From the NCBI RefSeq assembly GCF_029227915.1, contig NC_079877.1, positions 11,467,351-11,531,350 on the forward strand: a DNA stretch of 64,000 bases, given 5' to 3'. The notes below the pieces were generated by a model, which was not told the origin of the DNA, searched no databases, and worked only from the letters and a program-made list of their open reading frames with translations. Made by a program: the position numbers and the translations under genes. Shown here one piece after another: positions 46,801 through 58,600 of the stretch (position 1 is the stretch's first letter; each line of letters opens with the position of its first letter). The DNA is from Hydractinia symbiolongicarpus. Its lineage: Eukaryota > Cnidaria > Hydrozoa > Anthoathecata > Hydractiniidae.

Positions 46801-48577
46801 ATGACCCTTAACTTTCAAAGCTTCTAATACTGTTTGGAAGCTTTGACTAGGTATTAAAGAATGGGACATTTATTTATATTTTGAAAACCAACCTTTACAC
46901 GTCGACAAACAACACTTTTATGGTCGGATACTCCTAAGCTTTTAAATAATAATAATAAAAATAAAGGTTTTTTTCTTTTTCTTAGAAACCAAGAAAAACA
47001 AAGAGTGCACCGCCTAAACAGCATGTGGATGAAGTGACAACCGCTTTAGAGAACATTCGAGTACAACAAACATCATATCAAGATAACCTAGGTATGCATT
47101 TCATTTCGCTTGTGTGAAAACTTGTGTAACGTAAGATAACTAAAAAACGTTAATCTCGACAAATAATTGGTTGGCTGGATGTCTTATACATTAATATGCA
47201 AAATAATATGCAATGAGAAAGATGGGACAACCAAAAAAACGTATTAAGGATTTTTGTAGTCGTGTTCAAGATAACCGCGTAATAAGGATAATAAAAATTT
47301 GGTAAGTTAACAAAGCAGAATAAATTCCGGGTAATTTAATTTTTTGAACAGTTTACAGGTTTGTCACCTTGACAACCTGGAAATGCAGGGACAATTGTGA
47401 AAAAAACATAAACTCAGAGAATAATTTTTCTCAGTGGCTTGCATGTCATTGTCTCCAGTCAGGTTTCGTTGAATTGAAAAAAGTACTAATCGTACGATTT
47501 TAAGCAAAAGTTAAGAAAAGTTAATGTCAAAGTAATGTACCAACAACCCCTTTAACCATTTTTTTAGATTAAGAGAACAAATGGACCCAGCAGCCAACAT
47601 TTACAGTGACACAATGTGCATTATCAAATAAGTGCAGAGCGAGATGATTTTTTACGTTTTATAGCAAAATTTTGAACAAAATTAAACGATACTAAGCTCC
47701 CTTTTTTTTTACTGTATCGAAATCTTGTCCCTGTCTCATTTTCAGAAAAATGAAATTTGAGTCTTTTAAAGGGGCGTGAACAATAAGAAGACATGGACAT
47801 TAAATTGTTTCAGATTATTATTTTATCCCATGGTAAAAAGGCAGGTATATTCAAGCATCGGTTTTTTGTGCTGTAGGTAGTGTGTATCATTGTCTTTATT
47901 GCGTTAAAAATTTTTATTCTAAGTTTTTCTTGCTTATTCAGGTGATGTAATAGAACGATACGATATCGACCCAGAAACACGACGACAATTTCCTGAAGTT
48001 AAGAAAATGATGAAACGAGTAAGCTAGATTTAAAAATTGTTAAATAACGTTGCAAACGTGTGTGTTTTTAAGGTCGGTTCCCATCGACCAAAAATATGTT
48101 AACGGTTGTACGGCAGTTATAACCACGTTAATGGAAACACAAATAGTTGTACAACAAAGCAATACGAAAGACGTTGCACAACAAATGTTTCCATCCGCAC
48201 AACAGTTGGACAACAATTACGATGTCTATGAAAACCAACTTTAAAGCTAGCACAGCAACTATGCCATATTTCTATTTTCCATTATTTACGTTTTATCAGC
48301 TTTAAAAGATTAACCGTAAATAGTAAAATTCATAAATTTCTTCCTTTGTTCTTTTAAGGTACAACATAAATACGATGAAGTTCGTTTCCAGTCTTTAAGA
48401 CCAGTATCAGCATCCCAAGATCAACAAGGAGGTCTGGGGACTCGTAGTGACCGTCCCACGCAAGAACTTATCCTTTCCCGTATGAAGCATAGAAAAATAG
48501 GTGATATGTGCTCATCATCAAATGGAGGTTCCCCAAAAACGAAATTCCGTGGCACGACGCCAGTTTACACGAAGTAG
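25805..48577 (+). CDS. XRRA1: XRRA1-like leucine-rich-repeat protein (5' end not found)
   Basis: XRRA1 is a conserved LRR protein linked to X-ray response in human cells; its molecular role is unclear. Exons, all AG/GT bordered and joined in phase: 25805-25935, 26430-26501, 33142-33214, 33323-33566, 33687-33812, 35026-35711, 36453-36678, 43576-43858, 44667-44754, 45693-45868, 46986-47091, 47942-48018 and 48359-48577 (stop). They encode 834 residues without the N-terminus. Matches: GAWVVELKAEKK; DKPSDLCCVNISGKDL; LRR blocks LEELQLQVNSI, LCSLNLSYN, LTHLNLSENGL, LESLDLSHNKI and LVTLDLSCNQI; then KVWGNPLM and GTPPVLAHHLQKMCGI, which closes the LRR domain in this family. The exon at 43576 ends IFITQ, also typical. 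The exon at 35026 has a Ser/Asp/Pro-rich repeat. The C-terminal exons carry GYELLLKDD and ALKHMLDHP. Two introns exceed 6 kb and are full of repeats. Confidence 0.88.
26668..27193. mobile_element. 526-bp MITE with TA-flanked inverted ends
   Basis: The left end TACAGTAATGCTTCGAATAA and the right end, whose complement is TACTGTAATGCTTCGAATAA, are inverted copies with one mismatch. TA sits at both borders, as in Tc1/mariner relatives. GGGCGTTTATT-like motifs are repeated inside both ends. No coding sequence is present. It lies in an XRRA1 intron. Confidence 0.85.
27815..28010 (+). repeat. purine-rich degenerate GGCAA repeat
   Basis: Variants of AAGGCAAGGCA recur throughout. The open frame across it is basic and low-complexity, so it is not called as a gene. 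Confidence 0.6.
28231..28298 (-). pseudogene. tRNA-like gene or tRNA pseudogene, short anticodon loop
   Basis: The minus strand folds into a cloverleaf: a perfect 7-bp acceptor stem (GCCCTGT with ACAGGGC), a D arm GGTCTAATGGCTATGAC, and a perfect 5-bp T stem (CCAGG/CCTGG) around TTCAAAT. Both internal promoter boxes are intact (TGGTCTAATGG and GGTTCAAATCC). The anticodon arm pairs CTCAT with ATGAG, leaving only GCAA in the loop. The total is 68 nt, about three too few, so no anticodon can be assigned. The D-arm and variable-region wording resembles Glu/Gly-type tRNAs. Confidence 0.6.
28810..29350 (+). mobile_element. possible AT-rich element with ATTAACG repeats at both sides
   Basis: Both flanks hold clusters of AAATTAACGCAAATT and TTTAATTAACG-type motifs. 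The centre has a short frame starting ATG at 28949 (AIVESTAVKQSRLQSG...VWKNNVENLKIWEKSG), a stop, and then a second frame reading SEYEDYTKA and ENTVELSLDEEEIVESL. This looks like a decayed coding region, perhaps of a DNA transposon. The family was not recognised. Confidence 0.4.
30495..31693 (+). mobile_element. LINE with reverse transcriptase remnant and PHD-like zinc finger
   Basis: The first part (KTFDRVPRKVIWW at 30495; VHQGSVLSPLLFVL in shifted frames; YADD at 30737-30748) is a broken reverse transcriptase with stops. An open frame of 298 codons (30770-31666) then runs FEKWKKGLKEKGLRVN. After it comes a zinc-binding pattern with Cys47/Cys50, Cys61/Cys64, His69/Cys72 and Cys87/Cys90, then the LINE C-terminus: YLGDMLG, MLYGSKTWAVKQKDLDHLER and LNWLGHLERM. 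It ends in repeated GATGAT (31673-31693). Its 5' half is missing. A truncated copy is at 20458-20884. Confidence 0.85.
30770..31666 (+). pseudogene. LINE reverse transcriptase C-terminal frame
   Basis: The longest frame of the element. It begins just after the YADD motif, with an in-frame stop (30731-30733) upstream, so it is a fragment of a longer ORF. The zinc finger at residues 45-90 fits the C4HC3 spacing of PHD fingers. The frame is otherwise intact up to its end, where the last 20 residues diverge from the copy at 20458. Confidence 0.8.
31694..33141. other. XRRA1 intron, no gene recognised
   Basis: AT-rich sequence with several short (AGCT)n/TAGCTAGC clusters (32647-32660, 32818-32835, 32967-32980). 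These motifs recur at 38530-38700, 41800-41910 and 49760. Confidence 0.6.
35304..35511 (+). repeat. in-frame degenerate 18-bp repeat in XRRA1 exon
   Basis: About ten imperfect copies of a GTGTCATCATCTGATCCT-like unit encode VSTSDP-type hexapeptides. The period is a multiple of three and the frame stays open, so length changes would be tolerated. Confidence 0.75.
37358..39102 (+). mobile_element. array unit 2
   Basis: It is nearly identical to unit 4 over most of its length but lacks about 740 bp present there (unit 4 positions about 40820-41565). It contains a TATATATATA run near 38148 and AGCT-rich patches at 38540-38700. Confidence 0.75.
39103..39835 (+). mobile_element. array unit 3, short form
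   Basis: It shares its inside with unit 5, not with units 2 and 4: CAAACGGTTGCAGAGATATT, then GATGACGTCAT and a GACCCAGGTTTGG block. Confidence 0.7.
39836..42288 (+). mobile_element. array unit 4, longest form
   Basis: The full version of the unit 2 type. The extra segment includes a TATATATATATG run near 41040 and repeated CAAAATGTGAAAAA motifs. Confidence 0.75.
42289..42862 (+). mobile_element. array unit 5, short form
   Basis: Related to unit 3. Its right end reads GCGTATTATTATATAGATAG with no CTAG after it, which shows that CTAG belongs to the start of the next unit, not to the unit end. Confidence 0.7.
42863..43575. other. XRRA1 intron remainder
   Basis: No repeat or exon recognised apart from the acceptor at 43575. 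Confidence 0.6.
44760..44827 (+). repeat. 34-bp direct repeat, two units
   Basis: GTTTTGCGTCAATACTATGT and the following 14 bases occur twice without change, directly after an XRRA1 donor site. Confidence 0.9.
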
Positions 48578-48764
48578 ACTTTTCTTTTAATGCGTTCTGT
48601 ATATTATCTCTTTGATGTTATTATTTATTTTTTAAACATATCAGGATTTGTGATTTATTTTAATACATGTATATTTTTGAATGACAAGTAATATATAAAA
48701 TATAATTTTCCGTAAAACGAAATTGTATTATTACAGGCGATACTTTCGCCTGTTTGCTTGTGTA

Positions 48765-48770
48765 AATAAA
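48765..48770 (+). terminator. XRRA1 polyadenylation signal
   Basis: AATAAA lies 188 bp after the XRRA1 stop codon, the first canonical signal on that side. Confidence 0.6.
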
Positions 48771-48826
48771 AGACAAGGAAGGTTGCAATAGCTGATTATT
48801 ATTGTAAGCATTATTTAAGCAACCTC

Positions 48827-48925
48827 GTTCCCAGGGATTTTTGCTCTATAATGAATTTCATCGCTGTTTTGTGAGTACACAGCTCTGGGCAAGAGATCCT
48901 GAGAATGGCGATGATAATGAAGATT
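48827..48925 (+). repeat. CCTCGTTCCCAGGG-type repeat, copy 1
   Basis: AACCTCGTTCCCAGGGATTTT matches the start of the repeat at 54808, and a CTCTGGGC...GAGATCCTGAGAATGGCG stretch follows. It lies between XRRA1 and COG8. Confidence 0.5.
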
Positions 48926-49601
48926 ACGATAGGCGAACAAAAATTGCTTTCTTACGCACTTATAAAGTACATTGCTAAAGCATAAAGCTTGCCTAGAGTT
49001 TGTTAAAATCTTTGGGCCATTTAACTGATTATGCCAACCTCCCCGCCACGGCTAAATGACCTTCTTATTATTGGAACGTTTAGTGTTTTAAAAGCAAAAA
49101 AAGTCCACAAACGACATTGGAATAGCCAAAGGAAAAGCGTTGAAATAAACTGGTAATGTCAAAAAGTTATACATGACCCATCAATATTTAAAGTGGGTGG
49201 GGGTAAAAAAGTATGCTATACTACATTAATATATATTGATGTATGCGTAAAGATCGCTTTCCAATGGCGTTCATGACCTGGATAAGCATGAATAGACAGA
49301 GCTGCGAAGTTTCACAATATTAGCAATGAGCAATCCTATACAGAGAGACCTGTTATGACGACAGTAAACAAAATTTTATTGTGTATATGCGTTAACAAAA
49401 AGTACAAACACGTTCCGTCTAAATATATACAAAAATCAACAAGCCTTGGTTGAGGACAAGGTTGGTATAAAATCAATATCCCATTTGCTCTTCTAACAGA
49501 AGGTGGAATAATCTGAGAACTTTGTCTCGCTTAATCGCGCTGCAGTATTTTGCTGAACAGAAACTGATGCGGAACAAGTAAGTCTGCTGCCAAATGTCAA
49601 C

Positions 49602-52600
49602 ATGGAGGACAACAGACACGATAAAACTAAAGCTTTTGGCAGCAAATCGTTTGATGCCCTTGAAGACAGAACTTTACTTGACGAGCTACTCACCGGCAAA
49701 CATGGTATTAGCTCAGTTTACTTTCGTTACAATTTTGCTCGTTAATTTTTGAACTATGCTAGCAAGCTAGCCAGCTAATATACTTTTGATGATATCGTCA
49801 AGTTTTTCCAGAATTGTGTCCACAAATTAATTTTGGTTCTCTATCTCCACCAAGCATTGTAAATATCTAGCTGTGAACTATTAGGACTAAATTTCTGTCT
49901 GCATTTGTCCAAAGAAATTGATACCTCAGTTTTACAGTCGCCAGCATTTCAGCGCAATAAATAGCAAAATTAGGAGGGTGCTGATGACTCGTCAAAAGCG
50001 CCATATATGGGAGGGTGGTTGCAAAATTTCCATGTGTTTCGTCTGCGAGAATGGAAATTTTCATAATATAATATTTGTTTTTCAATATTTTGCCTTTGCT
50101 GCACCATCCAGGGTGCCTACCATACATACATAGTAAATTATATTTATTTGAACACTTCCTTCCTCCTCTACTCTGCCAATAGAAAGTTATATTTTCATTT
50201 TGCATGACACAGATGGCATGCATCCATATTCACAGCAGGTAAAAAATATAAACAACATACTGGAAAGATCAGAGATTTTAAGTAAAAAAAAAATAAGATT
50301 AATGCTGCAATTAGTTTTACAGTGCTTTGGATTTTTAGTGCCCCAGTGGAAACACTCCACTAACTATAGGTTTTTGTGCTTTTCTAGGCTAGCCACTTCA
50401 TATTTATTATTATTATTCTACATGTTCGTGCCAAGATAGTTCGTCTCTAGCACACAAGAATGGTAATTTCGGGTTTTTTTCTATTATTATGCATTATTTA
50501 TATAGAATTTGCAATCATAAGTCTTTCTTTTCTCAGCACATATATCTATCTATCTATATATCTTTGCATAGCTAGGTGAATTGTAATTGCTCAATGAGTG
50601 CAACACAATGCATATGCAAGTATGTCTATGTATGCCTATTACGCAGCGTTGTATATATGTGAATATTTTTTGCATAGTCTTTTATGAATTTATGATCACA
50701 TTTATACTATTAGCAGACCTCTGGGACAGTTGCTCACATTTGATTTCAGAGCCTTTTTGTTTTTGTTAGTAAAAGCGTCCATGGAGAACAGGATGCTGTT
50801 TAGCCTGATTTGCGGTAATCCCAGCATGAGTAAAATTTTAACTGATAGGGTATGTTTGTTAAATTAAGTTTACCCCTATTAAAGTTAATAAAGTGAAACA
50901 GCTACATAACACAAAACATACTTTTAAGTCCACAACCTTTCTAATCCGTGCCAGCACTTGGCAATTGCCAATACAAGGCAAGCTAATAACATTTAACGAC
51001 TCTCCAAGCTCCCCATTATATGGGATCAAAGTAAGATTTGGTATGCCTTGAATTACATGACCTGTTTCAGTCTGTTTTTCTTTTAGTTATTTCACAAGGT
51101 GATGAATTATTTTGTCAACAATATGTGGAACAGTTATCTTCGTTTGGGCTTTCCAAACTTGGTAAGTATATTAAAATGACGTGCTTTTAAAGCTTTAATG
51201 TAATATTAACTAAAGTTTTGCTTATTTATTTACATACATAGCACAGACATTATAATAATTGTAAGATAAAACTTAAAGATACAGCAACAGATTTTTACAA
51301 TAAAAAACGCTTTTTTACGTTAATAGACATAAAACATTTGTAAAGGTTTTTAATCCTAAAAAGACCAACATTGTCAGGAAATTTGAACTTTGTGCATATT
51401 AGATTTGCAATACTGTATGATTAGCATAATATCTTTTCAAAGCTTTTTGATACCTTCTTTTTTATTTTAGCTATGGAACCAGAACACCTAAAGGAGGAGC
51501 AAAAGAATATTCTAGAGGAAACCCAAAGACTTGCTTTTGAAAACTATCAAACCTTCATTCAGGCAGCACAATGCTCTAAAGATGTGTCTAAAGACGTGAG
51601 TTATTGTTTATAGAGCAGAAACCTAAATTTTGTCATCAGAATTGTCAAATCGAAAAAGACCAAGACACTCTATTTTGTTAAAGACACAAATTGATTTGTT
51701 AAAATCATATGCCAAATTTTATTAGCTGTTCAGCATACCTAACATCTTGCTTTCATGGGTTTTTTTTGTTACATACGTAACAAAAACCTAAAAAAGTATA
51801 TATAGTCTGGCAGTTTTGTTAGAACAGGGTAAAAGAAAAACTATTTTTTATATGCGTGGCTGACTTTTAAAATGACCACCATGTCCATAAGACATGCATG
51901 TGTTGGTTTCAAACTTCAGTTAGAATATTTGTATGCTAGGTTTTAGCGATGAAGATAATTTGTTAACCCCGGATTATGTTGGCTTAGCTCCTTTGTGATG
52001 TCATTTTAGTTTAATATTGTGGATGAACACTTAAATACAATGATGGATAATTTACCATTGTTTACCTCAAGTATCGAAGAATTTGCAAAATCGTCACAAG
52101 AAATTAACTCTAGGTATGTTGGAACATTTTTTTCAGCTAACGAAAGTGTGGTTTAGACATGTAAGAAATGGGGGGTGGTCACACTTTGAAAAGCATGCTA
52201 TAAATTTAAAGCACAATTTAAAGCATGCTTAATGCGAATGCATTTTTGCTTTATTAAAATGCCTTTTAAAATATGTTTACTTGCTTTAAACATCCTTTAA
52301 GTAAATCAAAATTAGTGCTTCAAGGCACTCTTCATAGTTGGTTGCTATAAGTACATGAAACAATAGAATAAAAATTATGCACATATATTTGAATATTAAA
52401 AGTATGCGAGGATTTTGAGGAAAGTGAAAGTTGATTCGTATGTGAGAAAAACAACAAAATGAAAATGAGTTGAAATCAAAATAATCAAGAAGGATACCAA
52501 ACGTATGTATATTACAAAATTTTAATTAGTTTTTTCATTGATAAAATCAGACCGAGAAGGAAAAGTGTCACTTTCTTCTCACAGCATACTTTTGGGGTGT

Positions 52601-55600
52601 TATCAACAACAAAGATTTTCTTCCTCGCATTCATTTGGTCATCTTCACTCACATGTTAAAGAACATTTGTTATGTATGATTTTAAGTTGTGTTTCAAATT
52701 TTGAAATCTCACTTTCATGTAACCGGCAACTTGCCTTAGTCAAAGCATGCCCTTAATTTTATACTAAGCATGCTTTATTCTAGTAGGGCCCCCTCTCCCC
52801 CTCCCCCCGATAGAGGTTTAACTAGGATGTTTTTTGTTAAAATAACATGGTCTTAGCAAAAGATTGTATGTTATATTGAATTTCATTCTAGTCGTAAACA
52901 GAATTCATTGGTTCTTTCAAGACATACACAATTGCTAGAAATATTGGAAATCTCACAAGTAATTTTAATACTCTTGTTTCAATGTTTTTTTTCATTTTTT
53001 GTACTTACCAGTATTTACATACATTCCTATACTCACATTTCTACTTTTTTAGCTCATGGATACTTGCGTTCGTAACGGTTATTACGAGGAAGCCTTAGAG
53101 TTATCAATTTTCGTAAAAAGACTGGAGAAAAAATTTACTTCCATCAAAATAATTACCGTATGTAAATTTTCTATTAGTAATTCAGAAACTTTTCACTTGG
53201 GTTAATGCTATCAAAAATTTTCTCTCCATCAAAAATAATTCTGTTGGCAAACTATTTGCAAGACAAGAAAATGCAAGACAAGAAAATGCTGACATGCATG
53301 TGTGAATTTTATATGTGGTTAATAAGGTATTGCTAAAAAGATGTGTCCTAAGAATAAAATACAGGCCAGATTTGAAAGAGAGATCCTGCGAAATGACATC
53401 ATTATATTATTTTCTTTACTTTTTATTACTGGAGTACCTTTATTGCTATAATAAGAAATTTTGTAAAATAAAACGCCATTTTTGATCCTACTGATGTCTT
53501 TAAAATTCATTTTTTATACAAGAATTAAAATATCAGGAGGAGTGAAAATTTGGATATATAATTATTTTAGGACATTGGGGCAGAAGTAAAACGGAGTACG
53601 CAGTTAATGTTGGACCAGCTATTACAGCAGCTGAAAGGAAGCATTCAACTTCCTGCTTGTTTACGCATTATTAGTTACATTCGACAGTTGGATGTGTTTG
53701 GTGAAGCTGAACTTAGAATAACATTTCTACAAGTAAGATTTTTTTTTCTTTTAATAACATTGTCAAGCAGGAACAAGAAGAATACAATGAGCGTTGTATT
53801 CATTTTGTCGAATTTTGTTAGAAGTTGATTTTTGAAAAAAATTGTTTAACTTGAATTTTGCTGACACCAGAATTTTTAACTTTTTGGGCTGCTAAATTAC
53901 CTTTTTGGTACCATGCTGGAAATTCAAATGACAAAAAGATAAAATGATAATTTATATACCTGGAATTCCCTCTCAACCTTTCAGCATTGATTTTCTTCAT
54001 GCAGAACTGTTAAACTATCAGAGTTTCATTGCCATATTGCATTATAGAAAAAATTTTATAGAGAAGCTAAAATCCCAATATTTTTTCCCTTTTTAACAAT
54101 TATCAAATAATTTTTTTTAAATATCTGCAAAGCCATGTATTCTTACGTTCTTAGATATGCCGTTAGATATTTCATTATAAAATTATTACAATAGATTTTT
54201 ATCTATTAACTGTTTATCACATTCAGGCCAGGGACTCTTGGTTTAAAAATGTAATATCGCAAATTCCAAAGGATGATGGTGAGTTGTTATTGTTACTTGT
54301 GATAACGGTGTAATTATTATCCAAAGTAAACAAAAATTGTTATGTATTTCTGAATTACTTGATTGGGATACAATTCGGATACATAGAGAAAAAAAACGAA
54401 ATAATAGTGTTTAAACAGGATAGCATTGATTAGAGTTTTCTTTGCATGTTGTTGTGTAATTATTTTTGCCAGTGTAAGCTGCTATACATGTAAACAAAAT
54501 CTATTTTCAGCCTACAATCACTTAACCAAGGTGATTGACGCCAGTCGTGTGAATTTATTTGACATCATTACTCAATACAAAGCCATTTTTTCGGATGATG
54601 AACCAACATACACAATAGATGAAGAAAAGAAAAGCAGCTACTCCGCCATCTTGCGTTCGTGGGTGTTACAAAAGGTATGTGTTTAGTAGGCATGTTTAAA
54701 GGAATTGAAAATGTGCCCAATGCTTAAAATGTGCCCAGCTATAGGACGAAAAACATGATCTCTAAATGTCGCCTTCTGCATCTAAAAAAATTTGTAATAA
54801 AAACACAACCTCGTTCCCAGGGCTTTTTGTCTCTCATTGGCGCTGCGCTTATTGATAGGTCTGACGAAAAAGGCCCTGGAGGAGGCTGGTTTTATTCCGT
54901 GCCGTGATTGGTCCAGACATTTCATCTAATTATGCGTAAGATAATACATCACTCGGTCCGTGAAATATCTACGCTTAAAATTAACTGTAAATAAAAAAGA
55001 TGGCCGACACTGTGCATACATGTGCATAAGAGAAAAATATTTTGGCAGATTTTTACTCTTAACCCAGATTTACTTGTGGGTAGCAAGTGCAAGCAATGTC
55101 TAGCTTAAAACAACAAGTGTAAAAGATAGCTATAGCTACAGATAGCTACTAGTTAGTTATTATTTTTACTACTAAACATCAGAATTATATTTAATATTTT
55201 TTATTCAGAATAATATTAATATTATTATTAGAATACAAAGTAAGCATAAATACATAAACAAAAATACAGATGAAGGATTGCATGAATTCGCTATGCTAAT
55301 TTCACAGATTTTACATATTGCAAAAATTCTGTTAGTGTTACTTCTAAAAAAGTAAGGGATTTTAAAATAAAAACATAAAACTATATTATATACATACATA
55401 AAGCTAGCATATTGAAACACAAATTTATGTTCATAAAAAATATTTAGCAATATTGGAAAAAAGACAAACATTGAGTATAAAACTAGACAAACATGTGGGT
55501 TAAAGAAGACAGAACTGGATTCTCTTCCAACTGTTATCTGTCAGTCTTGTATCACATTTGTCGATAATTCAGTTTCTGAAAACAGAATAAAATTTAGTTA

Positions 55601-58600
55601 CGACAAAATGTGTTTGTCAAACGTGGCATACACATGGAAAATCAAAATTTTAACAGGGAAATAATAAAATCTAGAAATCAATTATTATTGTTAGTTGAAA
55701 TTCGAAGAGATACTGTGTATATAATATACAATATACTAATAATATACAAATTTTAGTTATTTTACAAAAATTACTGCTCAATGTGTTCTCTTTAAGTGTG
55801 TATACATGCATGAAAACAAAAATTAGACACAAAGACAAAAGTTGAAAAAGTTGTAGAAAAACTAAAAAGAACTAAATGGACATCACGGAAAATTGAAACT
55901 ATAAAACTGAAAATGTGAAATAACCTTGATAGGAACATCATTATAAAATTTTGCTTTCATATATAAAAACGTTTGTCCAAAGTCAAGATTATTCCATGTA
56001 TTCATTGTGTGACTCCTGGAAATAACTGTTAAATGATTGTTTTCATGTTTTCGGTGGATGGCGGTTTTTGTTTGATAATCTGCTCTATATACACATTGTT
56101 CCAACGATCTCATTTTGGAAAACTGTGTTCTAGTGAGATGCAGCTTTAACGTGTTTGTATACGTCAATATTGGAAGGATAGGAACTACGTAAATTTCGAA
56201 TAGCTGCAACCTGGGGAAAATAAGATCGAAGTTTTACCATTATATAAATGCGATTTGTATATACCTTTTTTGTATGATGCATGAAATTCATTATTTAGAG
56301 GCTATGTTTTGTCGAGCATGTGTCCAATGTAACAGGCGTGTCCATGTAAAATATGATCATCTATCTAAGTGTTATTAACGACTTGATTTCTGTAGCTACC
56401 ATTCTCCCGGGAGAACAGGCGGGTGAGCTGCAATTCTCTATGAAGTTCCAGAATGCATCACCTCTGTTTTCAACTTAATGTGATCTATCCCAGTTAACGG
56501 AGTTAATTGGGATAGATAAAGAGGATTCTGGATGGTCAAATAAAATCTTAACATTTCCGTTGTTTTCTTCCCACTGCATCACACTTCCAAACAAGCTCTC
56601 ATCTGCTTCAAACTCCCCCTGTTTCAAGTTTAATACAGCAGCAGATTAACATTAATTATTTTAGCTGATAATATTCTTTTTTCTATTTTTAACTGGGAAG
56701 AGATCAGCAAGTAAATGAAAAATAATTAATTTTCCAAATACATAGGCAAAACTGCCTTTAACAAAGCGTCAAAATATATGATTTGCGTTGTTTTCAGGCA
56801 ATATTCAAAAACATATACTTGCTTTAAAACAACAATATGTACTTAGAGCCACCTCCACAACTACTTAGTCTTCACAGTGCAGTCTTTACTAAAAAGTTCC
56901 ATTTTTAACGATCACGATAAAATCCAGACCCTGATAATTAAATTGAATCTCGCTTGCCAAGGACTAGGAAGTAAAACATTCCGGATAAACGAGACACGAT
57001 GGTATTAATTAAAAATCTGCGAAAATCAAAGATTTTTGACCAGCCTCCACCAGGGCCATGTTCGTCTCGCCGTCCGATATGCAAAAAGAGACAACATGTA
57101 CTGGGATCGAGGTTCTTAAAAATAGATACTTTTAAATTTATCTTTATATAATTTGTATTACTTTAGGTTTTATCACCACTTGATCATGAAAGTAGAGTTC
57201 CTTAATAAAGACCTTTATATATTAATAACTTTTATTAAAATTTTTTTGTCTTTTAGGGGGAGAATACTAATTGAATGTTATTGTAATAGCACTTAAACCC
57301 AAATTCGTTGAATTTTTTTTTTTTTAGATATCCGAATTCATGCGCACGTTACACGAAGATGTTCATCGCGGCTTAGGTGGTAGATTGGATTCAGTATATG
57401 GACAATGTATGTACTTCGGTTTATCGTTTAGTCGCATTGGTGCTGACTTTAGAGGAGCTATGATCGCGATATTTCACAGATATACGTTGAAGCAATTCAA
57501 ACAAACTGTAAATAACGCTACGTGCAGGTAGGTTGGTGAACAATAGCTCTCTTGTTCTTTAAAAACAACCCATGTTTTTCAAAAAAAAATGTGTCTGAAA
57601 AAATGTCAGAAGGAAGAGAAGTGTAGGAGGGTTCATTACGGGGCATTAGAGTAAGTGTACGCAGTGAGGGAGGATTTATTAAGGGTCATTAGAGTATGTG
57701 TATACTTGCAACAAACCTAAAAAATATTTTTAGCGTGATTTTTTTTTTGTCCTTTCAACATCAATTTGCCCAGGTGAATTTTGTAAGTTAATATAAGAAA
57801 TATGTAGAAAACGGTTACGGATCACGAGGGAGCAGTATGGAAAGTATGGCGTTTAAGATAAAAAAAATGAAACAATCTTAACTAACAACACGGTATAGAA
57901 GGTGTTGTTTCAATGCCAGTTAACAAAACTTTGTCCCCCCTTTCTAAAGGAAAAATTAAAAAAAAATATTTTTTTAGATTTGAAGACGACATTGGCACTT
58001 TCACTGTTAGTTCAAAATCGTTTAAAAGATTGGACACAAAGGTAGGCTCTTGTAACGCGACCAACTCTGGTGGGAGAAAACATCTGTTTGTTTAATGTCG
58101 CCGATGTGATAAAACAATTTACACGACAATTACGTAGCAGGCAGGCCATCTAAAGGAATGAGTGCATTTTATCAAGGAATTAAAAAATTAGTTATTTTAG
58201 GGAAATCGGTTTATGGATATGAACTAATTAAAAATGGCTTGTGCTATTATCATGTGAAAGTTTGACAAGGAATCAATTCAATTTTAAGGTCAGGATGAAA
58301 ATAACTACCATACTCGAGATAGAGTGCTTGGTGAGAAAATTCTTTTTAAGCGCCATGCCTCTCCTATAATTTTCAGGGACTAGCTTAATTGAATTACTTT
58401 TGATTTATTTTGCTTCTTAAGGGTGTCCACTACGTATGGAAACTTCTTGAAATCCTGGAAAATGAAAAAAACTTCTGAAAAATTTTTTTGCTTAGGTTTT
58501 TTTAATCAGTTGTTTTTGTTTTGTTTTTGTTTTTCGTTAACATCTCTCATCTTTGCCGAAAGTATTTGCTCCCAAAATAGTCAGAAAATTTATAGAACTA

